Part shown: positions 38,411 through 47,682 of the stretch, one piece after another | Position numbering within the stretch: the stretch's first letter is position 1 | Layout of the letters: every line of letters starts with the position of its first letter | DNA from: Gemmatimonadetes bacterium T265 | GTDB lineage: Bacteria; Gemmatimonadota; Gemmatimonadetes; Gemmatimonadales; Gemmatimonadaceae | DNA length: 64,000 nucleotides | Direction: 5' to 3' | Assembly (NCBI GenBank): GCA_019973575.1 | Contig: BPUI01000001.1 | Location: 186,001 to 250,000, forward strand | Translations under genes and position numbers: made by a program | Notes under the pieces: model-generated | The model's database searches: none | Seen by the model: only the letters and a program-made list of their open reading frames with translations | Told to the model about the DNA's origin: nothing

Positions 38411-38864
38411 GCGGCACTCCGTTCCAGGCGTCGACGACGAGGACGCGCGCGCCACCCGGGGCGCGCAGCCGCACCGGGTCGGCGAGCGCGGCGCCGGTCG
38501 GGCGGAAGGTCCAGCGCAGCCGCGCCGAATCGGCGTCGATCGTGCCCCGCGCGTCGGCGTCCAGCGTGTCCGTGCGCAGCGTCGCGGCGCCGGTCACGCC
38601 CGCCGTGTCGACGCGGTAGGCGCCCGTCGCCGGGTCGAGCACGAGGGTCACCGTGGTGCCGGTGCGGATCGCCGTCTCGCGCGCGGCGCGCAGCGTCGCG
38701 GCGAGCGCGTCGACCGGCCGCGTGCCCGCCGCGCCGAAGCGCACGTACGCCGGCACGACGACGCCGAGCGTGACGGCGAGCAGCGCGAGCACCACCACCA
38801 GCTCCCACAGCGTGAAACCGCCCCGCGGCGCGGCGCTCGGCCTAACACTCAGGCGAACACTCAT
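38394..38864 (-). CDS. gspH: Minor pseudopilin GspH
   Basis: 156 residues. The prepilin N-terminus PRGGFTLWELVVVLALLAVT has cleavage after Gly and Glu5. The middle part DALAATLRAARETAIRTGTT matches the GspH/FimT beta-domain entry. The ATG at 38864 overlaps the gspF stop (ATGA). A GCCTAAC motif at 38840 is read as Val-Arg, one of the rarer frames of that motif. Confidence 0.88.
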   Translation of the reverse strand: MSVRLSVRPSAAPRGGFTLWELVVVLALLAVTLGVVVPAYVRFGAAGTRPVDALAATLRAARETAIRTGTTVTLVLDPATGAYRVDTAGVTGAATLRTDTLDADARGTIDADSARLRWTFRPTGAALADPVRLRAPGGARVLVVDAWNGVPRVEAR

Positions 38865-40060
38865 CGGAACGAGCTCTCGTTCACGCCGTAGATCGCCTGG
38901 AGCAGCGACAGCGCGACGAAGGCGACGACCGCGCCGAAGAGCATGATGAGCGCCGGCTCGGCCAGCGTCGCGAGCCGCTGCGCGGCGCGCTCGGAGCGCT
39001 CCTCGAATATCTCCGCCGCCTTGAGGAGGAAGGTGCGCAGCTGACCCGCCTCCTCTCCCACGCCGACGAGCTGCGCGAGGAGCGGCGGATAGACGGGGCT
39101 CGCCGCCACCGCGTCCCGCAGGCTCCGCCCCTCGCGCACGGCGGTCCGTACCCGCGCCACGTCGTCGGCCGCCACCGGGTCGGCGAGCGACTCGCGCACG
39201 TCGTCGAGCGCGGCGACGAGCGGCGCGCCGCCGCCGAGCAGCACGCCGGTGAGCCGCGCGAAGCGGGCGGCAAGCACGTTCTGCCGCACCGAGCGCAGGA
39301 CGGGGACGGCGAGCAGCAGCCGGGCGAGCGCGCGACGGCCGTCCGCCGTCGCGCGCGTCCAGGTGCCGAACATGACGAGCCCCGCCGGCACGAGCAGCAG
39401 CGCCGGCCACCAGCGGCGCAGCGCCACGGACAGCGAGAGCATGAACGCCGTCGTCGGCGGGAGCGACGCGCCGCTCCCTTCCAGCAGCTCGGCGAAGCGC
39501 GGCAGGACGAAGACGAGCAGCACCGCCACCGCCACCGAGCCCGCGACGGAGAGCAGGATCGGGTAGACGGCCGCCGAGGCGAGGCGGCCGCGCAGCCGCT
39601 CCTCGCGCTCGAGCTGCTCGGCGAGCCGGGCGAAGGCGCCGGCGAGGTCGCCGCTCCGCTCCCCCGCGCGCACCAGCCCCACGTAGAGCGGCGGGAAGAG
39701 CGCGCCGTGCGCGGCCAGCGCGTCGGCCAGCATCTCGCCGCGCTCGACGCGGCCGCGCACCGCGGCGAGCGCCGCGCGCACGTCGCCCGTGCCCACGTGC
39801 AGCGCCGCGCCTAACGCCTGCGTCAGCGGCATGCCCACCGGCAGCAGCGCGGCGAGCGCGCGCGTGACCTCGAGGATCTCGCGCCGCCGCCCGGGGCGGA
39901 ACCCGCGCCGCCCCCCATCCTCGGCCGGCTCGGCGATCTCCAGCACGAGCAGCCCGCGCGCGCCGAGCGTGCGCTCGAGCGCGAGCGTGCTCGCCGCGAA
40001 CGCCCGGCCGCGCTCGCGCTTGCCACCGGAATCGACCGCCTGGTAGGCGTAGGTCGGCAT
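38861..40060 (-). CDS. gspF: Type II secretion inner-membrane platform protein GspF
   Basis: 399 residues, normal for GspF/PilC. It starts MPTYAYQAVDSGGKRERGRA, and two GspF domains are visible: LLPVGMPLTQALGAALHVGT with GLVRAGERSGDLAGAFARLA, and the repeated second half containing LVGVGEEAGQLRTFLLKAAE. Three hydrophobic segments are present (VAVAVLLVFVLPRFAELL and others). An upstream in-frame extension to 40375 is Gly/Arg-rich and not conserved. It follows gspG by 41 bp. Confidence 0.96.
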   Translation of the reverse strand: MPTYAYQAVDSGGKRERGRAFAASTLALERTLGARGLLVLEIAEPAEDGGRRGFRPGRRREILEVTRALAALLPVGMPLTQALGAALHVGTGDVRAALAAVRGRVERGEMLADALAAHGALFPPLYVGLVRAGERSGDLAGAFARLAEQLEREERLRGRLASAAVYPILLSVAGSVAVAVLLVFVLPRFAELLEGSGASLPPTTAFMLSLSVALRRWWPALLLVPAGLVMFGTWTRATADGRRALARLLLAVPVLRSVRQNVLAARFARLTGVLLGGGAPLVAALDDVRESLADPVAADDVARVRTAVREGRSLRDAVAASPVYPPLLAQLVGVGEEAGQLRTFLLKAAEIFEERSERAAQRLATLAEPALIMLFGAVVAFVALSLLQAIYGVNESSFR

Positions 40061-40101
40061 CAACACGCCGCCGAGGTCCGCGTCGTCGGGACCGTCAAGG
40101 G

Positions 40102-40608
40102 TTACGGGCTCGCCGGCGTTCCGCCCGGGGCCTGGCTCGTGGCCTGCCCCGCAGCCGGTGACGTCCGCGGCGACTCCCACGCCTTCAGGTCCGCGTCCTC
40201 GCCCGCGCCACCCGGCTGCCCGTCCCGGCCGTAGGTGAGGAGGTCGTAGCCGTTCGGGTTCGCCTGGCCCGGCGCGAGGTAGACGTACGGCCGCCCCCAC
40301 GGGTCGACCGGCACCGCCTTGCGCAGGTACGGCCCCTTCCAGCTCGGCGCCGGTTCGCCCGACGGCGCTTGCCACAGTGCGTCGAGGCCCTGCTGGGTGG
40401 TCGGGTAGGTCCCGCCGTCCAGGCGGTACGCGTCGAGCGCGGCACCGAGCATCTCCATCTGCGAGCGCGCCGTGGCGTCCTTGGCCGCGCCGACGTGCTT
40501 GAAAATGTTCGGCGCGACGAGCGTGGCGAGGATCGCGATGACGACGATCACCACGAGGATCTCGATGAGCGTGAAGCCGGCGCGCCGAGGCCGGGCGGTG
40601 GGGGGCAT
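40102..40608 (-). CDS. gspG: Major pseudopilin GspG
   Basis: 168 residues. The start at 40608 gives MPPTARPRRAGFTLIEILVV, a classical prepilin leader with Gly before Phe1 and Glu5. The T2SS-specific domain follows with YRLDGGTYPTTQQGLDALW, KAVPVDPWGRPYVYLAPG and YDLLTYGRDGQPGG. A Pro/Ser/Ala tail of about 30 residues extends the usual length. No prepilin peptidase gene is in the window. It lies 25 bp after the sulfatase and begins the gsp series. Confidence 0.95.
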   Translation of the reverse strand: MPPTARPRRAGFTLIEILVVIVVIAILATLVAPNIFKHVGAAKDATARSQMEMLGAALDAYRLDGGTYPTTQQGLDALWQAPSGEPAPSWKGPYLRKAVPVDPWGRPYVYLAPGQANPNGYDLLTYGRDGQPGGAGEDADLKAWESPRTSPAAGQATSQAPGGTPASP

Positions 40609-40633
40609 GGGTGCGGCCTTCGATGCGGCGTGA

Positions 40634-42586
40634 TCAGAAGTCCCGGCCGAAGGCGAGCAACGCCCGGAGTTTCTCGGCGCTGCTGCCGTTGCTACCCGGG
40701 GCCGGAAGGTTCCGGACGAGCGCGGCGTACGCGAGGTAGGCATCCTTGGACACGGTCTGCGCGACCCCGAGCGCCCCCGGCAGCGGCGCGCGCAGCTCGC
40801 GCGGGATGAGCTCCGTCAGGAGCGTCTGCTTCAGGGTCGCGATGCGCGGGTCCGCCTTGAGGTTGTTCACCTCGGCGCGGCCCGCCTCGGTCGAGTAGTC
40901 GTACAGCTCGGTCTCGAGCGTGTCGTCGTTGGCGATCTGCGCCGTGACGCCCCGCCAGTTCGCGTAGAGGCCGAACTTCAGCTCCGGCGTGCGCACGCCG
41001 ACCAGGTGTGTCGGCGAGCCGTTGAAGTTGAAGAAGCCCGGCACGCCCTCGTCCGTCGCGAGCAGGACGTACTGCCGGCCCGGCGCGTGCGCCGAGCGCA
41101 GCATCGAGAGCAGGTCGTGCCGCCTGCCGTAGATCGTGCCGAGGTCGCCGCTGAGCCAGTCGCGGCTGCCGCCGTGGCCGAGGCTGACGAGGAGCGGGAG
41201 CAGGTCGACGGTGGAGGTGAGACCCTGGCGGGGGATGTCGACGTCGCCCGTGAAGCGGCCGGACGGGTCGACGACGATGAGCGGCACGTGGTAGGCCTCG
41301 TCGTAGAGGCTCCCGACCTTGCCGGAGAGGAAGCCGTGCGCGCCCGCGTACTCGCCGTGGTCCGACATGAACACGATCACGGTGTTGTTGCGGACGGCGG
41401 CGGGCAGCCCCGCGAAGGCCGCCAGGACCGTACCGATCTGCTCGTCCGCGAGGCTCATCGCCTGGGCGTAGGAGTCCAGACTCCGCTGCCAGTAGCTGAA
41501 CGGCGCTTTGGCCAGACCGTACGACCCCACTTGCGTGTGCGGCGCTGGAGGGTAGGCCTCGACGGTGAACTCCTGCCGCGAGGGGTCGTCGGTGGCGCCG
41601 CCCCAGACCAGCTCCTGGAACAGGCGGCTGAACGTCTGCGTGGAGGGCTTGTTCGCGGCGATCTGCGACTCGGACTCCCAGTTGGGCGGGACCGCCGGGT
41701 AGCCGAGCGGCGGTGGGCTCTTGAGCGCGTTGACGTCCCAGGGGACGACCGGCGGGTTGTCCGGCGTCGAGTAGTTGGTGAAGGGCTGGTACTTCGGGTG
41801 CGCGTCGAACAGCTCGTTGTAGGTCTGGAACTCGGTCCCGGCCCAGAAGAACTCCTTATCGTGCGGGTTGATGAAGGAAACCGTTAGACACCAGGGCGCC
41901 CCGGACGCCCCATGCTGCTCCAGCCAGCCCACCCCCTGCGCCGCGATGTCCTCGTCGTTCAGGTAGCCGTCGGCGTGGTCGCCGTACGCGCCCTGCAGGT
42001 TGGCGCCTGTCGGGTCGTAGTAGCTGACGCCTTCGAAGCCGTACGGCTCCAGCCTGGGGGTCTCCTGCCGCGGGATGGAGACGTGCCACTTGCCGACGTA
42101 GGGCGTGCGGTAGCCGGCCGCGCGCAGGAGCTTGCCGTAGGTCGGGTAGGCCGGGTTGAGCCAGGGCTGGTAGGAGAGCTGGGTGCCGGGCTTGGCGAGG
42201 ATCGTCTGGACCAGCCAGCTCTGCTGCGAGTACAGGCCGGTGATGATGGTGCCGCGCGACGGCGTGCAGGCGGACGCGGCCGCGTAGTGGTTCGTGAACT
42301 TCACCCCACTCCGCCAGAGCTGGTGGAGGTTCGGCATGACGTGCTGCAGGAATTCGTCGGCGTTGTTGATGCCCGCCGGGAACACCCTCGGGAAGCGCAG
42401 CTGGTCCACCTTGATGACGAGGATGTTAGGCCGCGCGCCCGGAACGGCGCCGTCGGCCCGGACGCCCTGCGCACCGGCGCGGCCGCCGTCGAACAGGCCG
42501 GGGCCGAAGGCGAAGCCCGCCGCCGAGGCCGCGGCCGCCCCCTTCACGAACGCTCTGCGGTCCATCGTATGCTCCTTGCGGTCCAT
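40634..42586 (-). CDS. Tat-exported sulfatase of the alkaline-phosphatase superfamily
   Basis: 650 residues. A twin-arginine signal (MDRRAFVKGAAAASAAGFAF) is followed by RPNILVIKVDQLRFP (metal-ligand region) and the sulfatase signature SACTPSRGTIITG. Cys107 in CTPSR is the residue expected to become formylglycine. VFMSDHGEYAGAHG supplies further metal ligands. The substrate (sulfate ester) is unknown. Two starts are possible, 42586 and 42565, each with a good AGGAG-type site. It lies just before gspG and in the same direction, so it is a candidate T2SS substrate exported by Tat. No maturation enzyme gene is visible nearby. Confidence 0.93.
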   Translation of the reverse strand: MDRKEHTMDRRAFVKGAAAASAAGFAFGPGLFDGGRAGAQGVRADGAVPGARPNILVIKVDQLRFPRVFPAGINNADEFLQHVMPNLHQLWRSGVKFTNHYAAASACTPSRGTIITGLYSQQSWLVQTILAKPGTQLSYQPWLNPAYPTYGKLLRAAGYRTPYVGKWHVSIPRQETPRLEPYGFEGVSYYDPTGANLQGAYGDHADGYLNDEDIAAQGVGWLEQHGASGAPWCLTVSFINPHDKEFFWAGTEFQTYNELFDAHPKYQPFTNYSTPDNPPVVPWDVNALKSPPPLGYPAVPPNWESESQIAANKPSTQTFSRLFQELVWGGATDDPSRQEFTVEAYPPAPHTQVGSYGLAKAPFSYWQRSLDSYAQAMSLADEQIGTVLAAFAGLPAAVRNNTVIVFMSDHGEYAGAHGFLSGKVGSLYDEAYHVPLIVVDPSGRFTGDVDIPRQGLTSTVDLLPLLVSLGHGGSRDWLSGDLGTIYGRRHDLLSMLRSAHAPGRQYVLLATDEGVPGFFNFNGSPTHLVGVRTPELKFGLYANWRGVTAQIANDDTLETELYDYSTEAGRAEVNNLKADPRIATLKQTLLTELIPRELRAPLPGALGVAQTVSKDAYLAYAALVRNLPAPGSNGSSAEKLRALLAFGRDF

Positions 42587-42642
42587 CGGATTCTCCTGTG
42601 TTAGGCGTTTCGGTTGATGTCGTGCGTCCGCCGGCTGCCGGC

Positions 42643-44256
42643 TCACCCGGCGGGCGGGCCGGGCGCGCTCGCCACGGCGGGTCCGGCGGCCGGCGCACCC
42701 GGAGCGTTTTCCGTCGGGGGCGGGGGGGACGCGCCGGCGCCCGGGGCGGGCGCGGCGGGCGGCTGCGCGCCCCCGCCGAGCGGCAGGTCCGGCAGCAGCG
42801 TTAGGCGGAGCCGTGCCAGGTGCAGCGTGCGCGCGGCGTCGAGCCGGCCCGCCTCCGCCTGCCGCGCCGCGGCCGCCGTCGAGGCGAGGACGCCCTCCAG
42901 CGCGGCGCCCTCGGTGCGCCGGACGAGCGTCACCCGGTAGGCCGCGTCCGCCGCCGCCGCGTCCTCCGCGGCGGCCTGCGACGCGGCTTCGGCGGTCGCC
43001 ACGCCGACGAGCGCTCGCCGCCGGTCGAGCGCGGCCTGCTCGCGCGCCTGCCGCAGGCGGAGCGTGGCGTCTTCGGCGCCCGCCAGCGCGACGTCGACGT
43101 CGCCCCGGCGACGCCCGCCGGTCGAGAGCGCGTAGTCGATCGAGAGCCCGACCGACACGTTCGCGCGCCAGTCGGCGCGGGTCGGCAACGCCCCGTCCGA
43201 CGGGAAGGCGACCTGGCCGACCCGCGCGACCAGCCCCACGCTCGGCCACCGCTCCGCGCGCGCCGCGGCGAGCGCCGCGCGCTGCGCCTCGACCGCGTAC
43301 GCCGCCTCGCGCACCGCGGTGCGCGCGCCGTCGTCCGCCGGCCCGCCCTGTGGCAGCCCACCTTGCGGACCGGCGGGCGCGCCCACGCCGTCGAGGCGCG
43401 TCGCCAGCGCGACCGGCACGTCGTCGTCCACGCCCACGAGTTGCCGGAGCGTGAGCAGGGCGAGCTGACGGGCCCCGTCGGCCGAGACCAGCGCGCGGCG
43501 CGCGTCCGCGACCGCGGCGGTCGCCTGCACGACCGCCGCCGAGAGCTGCGTGCCGGCCGTGTGCTGCGCGCGCAGCTCTCGCGCCCCGAGCGCCGCCGCC
43601 GCGAGCTGGTGCTCGGCCACGTCGACCAGCGCGTCCTGCACCACGGCGTCGTCGTACGCGCTCGCCACGTCGAGCCGCAGCTGCGCGCGGGTGGTCACGA
43701 CGTCGAGCGCCGCCGCGCGTTGCGTGGCGCGCGCCGACCGGGTCGTGGCCGCGAGCCGGCCGCCCTGGAACAGCGGCTGCGAGAGCGTGAGCGTCGCGCC
43801 GTACTGGTGCGGCGAGCCGAAGCCGTAGCGCGTGAGGTCTACCGGCGGGCAGGTCACCGCCCGGGCGAGCGCCGAGTCGCGCGCGCCGTGCCCGGCGTCC
43901 GCCGCGATCGGTGGCGCGCACACGGATCCGCCGGCCGGCGACGACGTCGCGTTGGACAGCCCGTCGAACTGCGTCCGCAGGTTGCGCGTGTAGTCGAGTG
44001 CGAGCCCCGCCTGCGGCCGCTCGGCACTCGCGGTCTGCCGCTCGACGCCGGTCGCGCGGCGCAGCGCGGCACGCGAGAGCCCGAGCGGGATGCTCGCCGC
44101 CTCGGCGCGCCGGAACGCGTCGTCGAGCGTGAGCACCAGCGTGTTCGGGCGCGCGGCTGTTGGCTGTGCCCCGGCGGCCACCGGCCGCACGCCGACGCCG
44201 CACGCGGCGAGCACCGTGAACCCGGCGGTCAAGGACCGCGCGCGGGGGGCGGTCAC
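42643..44256 (-). CDS. TolC-family outer-membrane efflux channel
   Basis: 537 residues with a signal peptide (about residues 1-30). It has two outer-membrane-efflux-protein repeats rich in long helices: LTLDDAFRRAEAASIPLGLS to the region YGATLTLSQPLFQGGRLAAT, and WRANVSVGLSIDYALSTGGR to the end. The C-terminus is a Pro/Ala/Gly tail. It should form the outer-membrane exit duct of the ABC exporter encoded upstream. The GTG start at 44256 overlaps the ATPase stop (GTGA). Confidence 0.93.
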   Translation of the reverse strand: MTAPRARSLTAGFTVLAACGVGVRPVAAGAQPTAARPNTLVLTLDDAFRRAEAASIPLGLSRAALRRATGVERQTASAERPQAGLALDYTRNLRTQFDGLSNATSSPAGGSVCAPPIAADAGHGARDSALARAVTCPPVDLTRYGFGSPHQYGATLTLSQPLFQGGRLAATTRSARATQRAAALDVVTTRAQLRLDVASAYDDAVVQDALVDVAEHQLAAAALGARELRAQHTAGTQLSAAVVQATAAVADARRALVSADGARQLALLTLRQLVGVDDDVPVALATRLDGVGAPAGPQGGLPQGGPADDGARTAVREAAYAVEAQRAALAAARAERWPSVGLVARVGQVAFPSDGALPTRADWRANVSVGLSIDYALSTGGRRRGDVDVALAGAEDATLRLRQAREQAALDRRRALVGVATAEAASQAAAEDAAAADAAYRVTLVRRTEGAALEGVLASTAAAARQAEAGRLDAARTLHLARLRLTLLPDLPLGGGAQPPAAPAPGAGASPPPPTENAPGAPAAGPAVASAPGPPAG

Positions 44257-45071
44257 GGGTGCCTCCCGGCGACGGCCGCGCCGTTCGCCGCGCCGTTCGC
44301 CGCGCCGTTGGCGGCGCCGGCACCGGAGAGCGTGGCCGGCCGATGCTCCCGAAGCCGTCCATCCTCCATCTCCAGCACGCGGTCGAACGCGTCGAGCGCG
44401 CGGTGGTCGTGCGTGACGACGAGCACCGCGGCGTCGTGTGCGCGGCCGCGCCCGTGGGCGAGGGCCGCGAAGATCTCCATCACCTGCCGGCCGCGCACCC
44501 CGTCGAGCGCCGCGGTGGGCTCGTCGGCGAGGAGGAGGGCCGGCGCGTTGGCGATCGCCCGCGCGATCGCGACCCGCTGCTGCTCGCCCCCGGAGAGCCG
44601 CTTCGGCAGGTTGGACGCCCGGTGCGCCACGTCGAACGTCTCGAGAAGCGCGAGGGCGGCGCGTCGCGCGTCGCGCGGGGGCACGTGGTCGATCTCCAGG
44701 GCGAGCTGCACGTTCTCGAGCGCCGTGAGGAAGGGGATGAGGTTCGGCTTCTGGAAGACGAAGCCGAGGTGCCGCCGCCGGAACTCGCGGCTGTCCACCG
44801 CCGGGATCCCGGCGCCGGCCACCGGCGCGCCGTCGATGAGCACGCGCCCCGCGGTCGGCGGTTCGAGCAGGCCGGCGATGAGCAGCAGCGTCGACTTGCC
44901 CGAGCCGCTCGGGCCGAGCAACGCGACGGCCTCGCCGCGGCGCAGCACGAACGACAAGCCGGCGAGCGCGACCACCTCGCCGTCACCGACGGGGTAGCGC
45001 TTGTCCACCCCTTCGAAGGCGAGCGCGGGCGGAGCGTCCACGTTAGGCGTGTTAGGCCACGGGCGCGTCAC
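44253..45071 (-). CDS. ABC transporter ATPase (DevA/LolD/MacB type)
   Basis: 272 residues. Walker A GPSGSGKST, Q-loop FVFQKPNLIPF, signature LSGGEQQRVAIARA, Walker B ALLLADEPTAALDG and switch His VVTHDH are all present. The subgroup is the one that works with FtsX-type permeases. The N-terminal WPNTPNV is encoded by two GTTAGGC motifs 9 bp apart. The C-terminal ANGAANGAANGAA stretch comes from 12-bp tandem units at 44281-44316. The GTG start overlaps the permease stop (GTGA). Confidence 0.95.
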   Translation of the reverse strand: MTRPWPNTPNVDAPPALAFEGVDKRYPVGDGEVVALAGLSFVLRRGEAVALLGPSGSGKSTLLLIAGLLEPPTAGRVLIDGAPVAGAGIPAVDSREFRRRHLGFVFQKPNLIPFLTALENVQLALEIDHVPPRDARRAALALLETFDVAHRASNLPKRLSGGEQQRVAIARAIANAPALLLADEPTAALDGVRGRQVMEIFAALAHGRGRAHDAAVLVVTHDHRALDAFDRVLEMEDGRLREHRPATLSGAGAANGAANGAANGAAVAGRHP

Positions 45072-46303
45072 GCGAGGACCTCCTGGGCGCGCACGCGCAG
45101 GGCGCGCGCGATCCCGGCCAGGCTGGCGAGCAGGGCGAGGAGGAGCAGCAGCGCCGCCTGCGTCGCCGCGTCCCGGGGGAGGATGAGGACCGGACGCGGG
45201 AAGTGCGGGATGAGGAGGCGGGCCAGCCCGACCGCCCCGACGAGCGCCAGCACGCCCATGGCGAGCGCCTGCTGCACGATCATGCCGAGGATCACGGCGT
45301 TGCGCGCGCCGATGAGCTTGAGCAGCGCGATCTCGTGCAGCTTCTCGACGGTCTGCATGTAGACGAGGATCGCGATCACGACCGCCGCGATGACCATGAG
45401 GATGGTCGTGAAGAGGAGGATCTGGACGCGCAGCCGCGCGAGACGGCCGTTGACCAGCACGTCCTCCTCTTCGGCGGTACTCAGCACCGCGGCGCTGCCC
45501 CACCCGGCGATGGCGGCGCGGACGCGCCCTGAGTCGGCCCCCGGCGCGAGCGTCACGAGCGCCGCGGCGACGGTCGGCCCGCCCGCGCTCGTTCCTCCCG
45601 GCGGCGGCTGCAGCGGATTGAGGCCGGGGCGCGCCGGACCCGTCCCGGCGGCGCGGCCGGCCTGCGTCGCGCGCGCCTCGAGCACCTCGTCGCTCGTGCG
45701 CGTCTGCTGCACGGCGAGCACGTCCGCGACGCGCAGCACGAGGACGCCGTCGCCGTTGAGGTCGACGAGCCCCTCCGTGAGGCCGACGACGTGGTACCAG
45801 TCGCGCCCGAGCGGGACGGAGTCGCCGAGCGCGAAGCCTAACGACGCGTCCGCGACCGCCTCGTAGTGGCCCGCGGCGATGTGGCGTCCGCCGACGAGCG
45901 GGAGCCACGCGCCCGTGTCGGCCGGCCAGTCGAGGCCGAGCATGCTCGCGCGGAGCTGCCGCGTGGTACCCGGGCCGCCGTCGGCCGGCGCGCCGGCGAC
46001 GGGGACCTCGATCTGGCGGCTGACGAGCACGAACTGGCGGCTCCGGGCGACCCCGGGGACGCCGAGCGCGCGGTCGGCGAGCGTCGCCGGCACGTCCGAC
46101 GACTCGGCGAACGGGCCGCGAGTCGACGCCTGCACGATCCAGAAGTCGGCCCCGACGGCCTGCATCACGTGCAGCCCGTCGGCAATGATGCGGCGGTAGA
46201 GTCCGAGCATGATGCTCGACGCGGTGACGAGCAGCCCGACCCCGAGCGCGGCGAAGACGAAGCGGAACGCGCTGTGGCGGATGTCGCGGATCGCGAGGTT
46301 CAT
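45068..46303 (-). CDS. FtsX/DevC-type ABC permease
   Basis: 411 residues. The N-terminus is one transmembrane helix (FRFVFAALGVGLLVTASSIM) followed by DFWIVQASTRGPFAESSDVP, a segment like that of cyanobacterial DevC. A large periplasmic domain comes next, then three C-terminal helices (LLFTTILMVIAAVVIAILVY, and VIL...VLALVGAVGLARLL). The helix after KLHEIALLKLIGARNAVIL is the FtsX coupling region. It exports an unknown substrate with the ATPase, the adaptor and the TolC-like channel. The ATG overlaps the adaptor stop (ATGA). Confidence 0.93.
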   Translation of the reverse strand: MNLAIRDIRHSAFRFVFAALGVGLLVTASSIMLGLYRRIIADGLHVMQAVGADFWIVQASTRGPFAESSDVPATLADRALGVPGVARSRQFVLVSRQIEVPVAGAPADGGPGTTRQLRASMLGLDWPADTGAWLPLVGGRHIAAGHYEAVADASLGFALGDSVPLGRDWYHVVGLTEGLVDLNGDGVLVLRVADVLAVQQTRTSDEVLEARATQAGRAAGTGPARPGLNPLQPPPGGTSAGGPTVAAALVTLAPGADSGRVRAAIAGWGSAAVLSTAEEEDVLVNGRLARLRVQILLFTTILMVIAAVVIAILVYMQTVEKLHEIALLKLIGARNAVILGMIVQQALAMGVLALVGAVGLARLLIPHFPRPVLILPRDAATQAALLLLLALLASLAGIARALRVRAQEVLA

Positions 46304-47682
46304 GACGGACTCCGCCGCGCCGGCGCCGTAGCGCCGACCTGCGCGGCGCCGACGCGCGCGGCGCCGACGACGGGCGAGTCGACGAGGACGCGCACGCGCT
46401 CGCCGCCGTGGCGCCCCGCCGGGGCGAGCACCACCGCCCCCGGCGCGAGCCCGTCGCGGAGGGCCACGAAGTCGCCCGCGTAGAGGCCGGTGCGCACCGG
46501 CTGCCAGCGCGCGCGTCCGACGGGTGGCGTCCCGTCGAGGCGCCACACGCCGCGCGCCGCCGGCGGCCCCGCGAGGAACGCCACCGGCACGGCGAGCGGC
46601 TGGGCCGGCGCGTCGGTGCGCACGACGACGTCGGCGCGGGCGCCGAGCGCCCAGTGCGCCGGCGGCCTGTCGAGCGCGACGTCCACCGTCACCTCGCGCG
46701 TGTCGGGGTCGACCTCGCGCCCGACGCGGTCGACGTGTCCGGTCGCCGGCTCGCCGCTGCGGAGCCGCACCTCGACGGGGAGCCCGCGCCGCAGCCGGGG
46801 GAGGACGGACTCGTCCACCCGGGCCGTGACGATGAGCGAGGCCGGGTCCACGACCTCCAGCACGCTGCCGCCCGCGGCGACGACGTCGCCCGGGTCCACG
46901 TCGCGGCGGGTCACGACGCCGCCGACGGGAGATGTTAGGCGCGTGTCGGTGAGGTGCGCGCGCTGCCCGTCGAGCGTTGCGGCGGCCGCGCGCGCGGCCG
47001 CGCGCGCCTGCACCGCGCCCGCGCGCGCCTGCGCGAGATCGGCGGCTCCGGCGCGCGCCGCCGCGCGCGCGGCGTCGAGGTCGGCGCGCGTCGCGGCGTC
47101 CTGCGCGGCCAATCGTTCGGTCCGCGCGGCGTCGGCCGCCGTGTGCGCGGCGGTGGCCTCCGCATGGGCGACGGCGGCGTCGGCGGCGTGCACCGCGCGC
47201 TCGGCTTCGTCGCGCTGCGCCCCCGCCGCCGCCACCGCCGCCGCGAGGTCGTCGGCGTCGAGGGTCGCGACCTGCTGCCCGCGGCGGACCGTGGCACCGA
47301 CGTCGACCGCGACGGTCGCGATCCGCCCGGGCGCGGTGGCGCCGAGGGCCGCCTTGCGGCGCGCGTCGAGCGTCGCCGGCGCTCGCAGCTCCGGGGCGAG
47401 GGCGACCGAGGCGACGACCACGCCGCGAACATCGGACACCCGCCCGAACCACGCCCAGAGCGGCACGGCGGCCGCCGTCGCGGCGAGCGCCGCGCCGCCG
47501 AGGGCGAGGCGGCGGCGCATCACCGCGGCCCGCGACGGCCCGCGCGAGCCGTTAGGCACCTCGCGCGTCCGGCCCGCCGGTCCGGCCGGCACGGGCGGTA
47601 CGGGCAGCACGGGCGCGGTCCCCGGGCTCGCCACCGTCGGTGGGATTCCGTTGTCCGGGCGGGACGTCGGAGAGGCCGTCAT
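46300..47682 (-). CDS. HlyD/DevB-family periplasmic adaptor protein
   Basis: 460 residues. A Pro-rich cytoplasmic lead of about 55 residues precedes one transmembrane helix (LALGGAALAATAAAVPLWAW). The biotinyl-lipoyl-like half-motifs flank a long Ala-rich coiled coil (about residues 140-235), and LTSPVGGVVTRRDVDPGDVV follows. The C-terminal barrel contains VDRVGREVDPDTREVTVDVA. It bridges permease and outer-membrane channel. The ATG at 47682 overlaps the stop of the preceding gene (ATGA). Two GTTAGGC motifs are present. Confidence 0.93.
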   Translation of the reverse strand: MTASPTSRPDNGIPPTVASPGTAPVLPVPPVPAGPAGRTREVPNGSRGPSRAAVMRRRLALGGAALAATAAAVPLWAWFGRVSDVRGVVVASVALAPELRAPATLDARRKAALGATAPGRIATVAVDVGATVRRGQQVATLDADDLAAAVAAAGAQRDEAERAVHAADAAVAHAEATAAHTAADAARTERLAAQDAATRADLDAARAAARAGAADLAQARAGAVQARAAARAAAATLDGQRAHLTDTRLTSPVGGVVTRRDVDPGDVVAAGGSVLEVVDPASLIVTARVDESVLPRLRRGLPVEVRLRSGEPATGHVDRVGREVDPDTREVTVDVALDRPPAHWALGARADVVVRTDAPAQPLAVPVAFLAGPPAARGVWRLDGTPPVGRARWQPVRTGLYAGDFVALRDGLAPGAVVLAPAGRHGGERVRVLVDSPVVGAARVGAAQVGATAPARRSPS

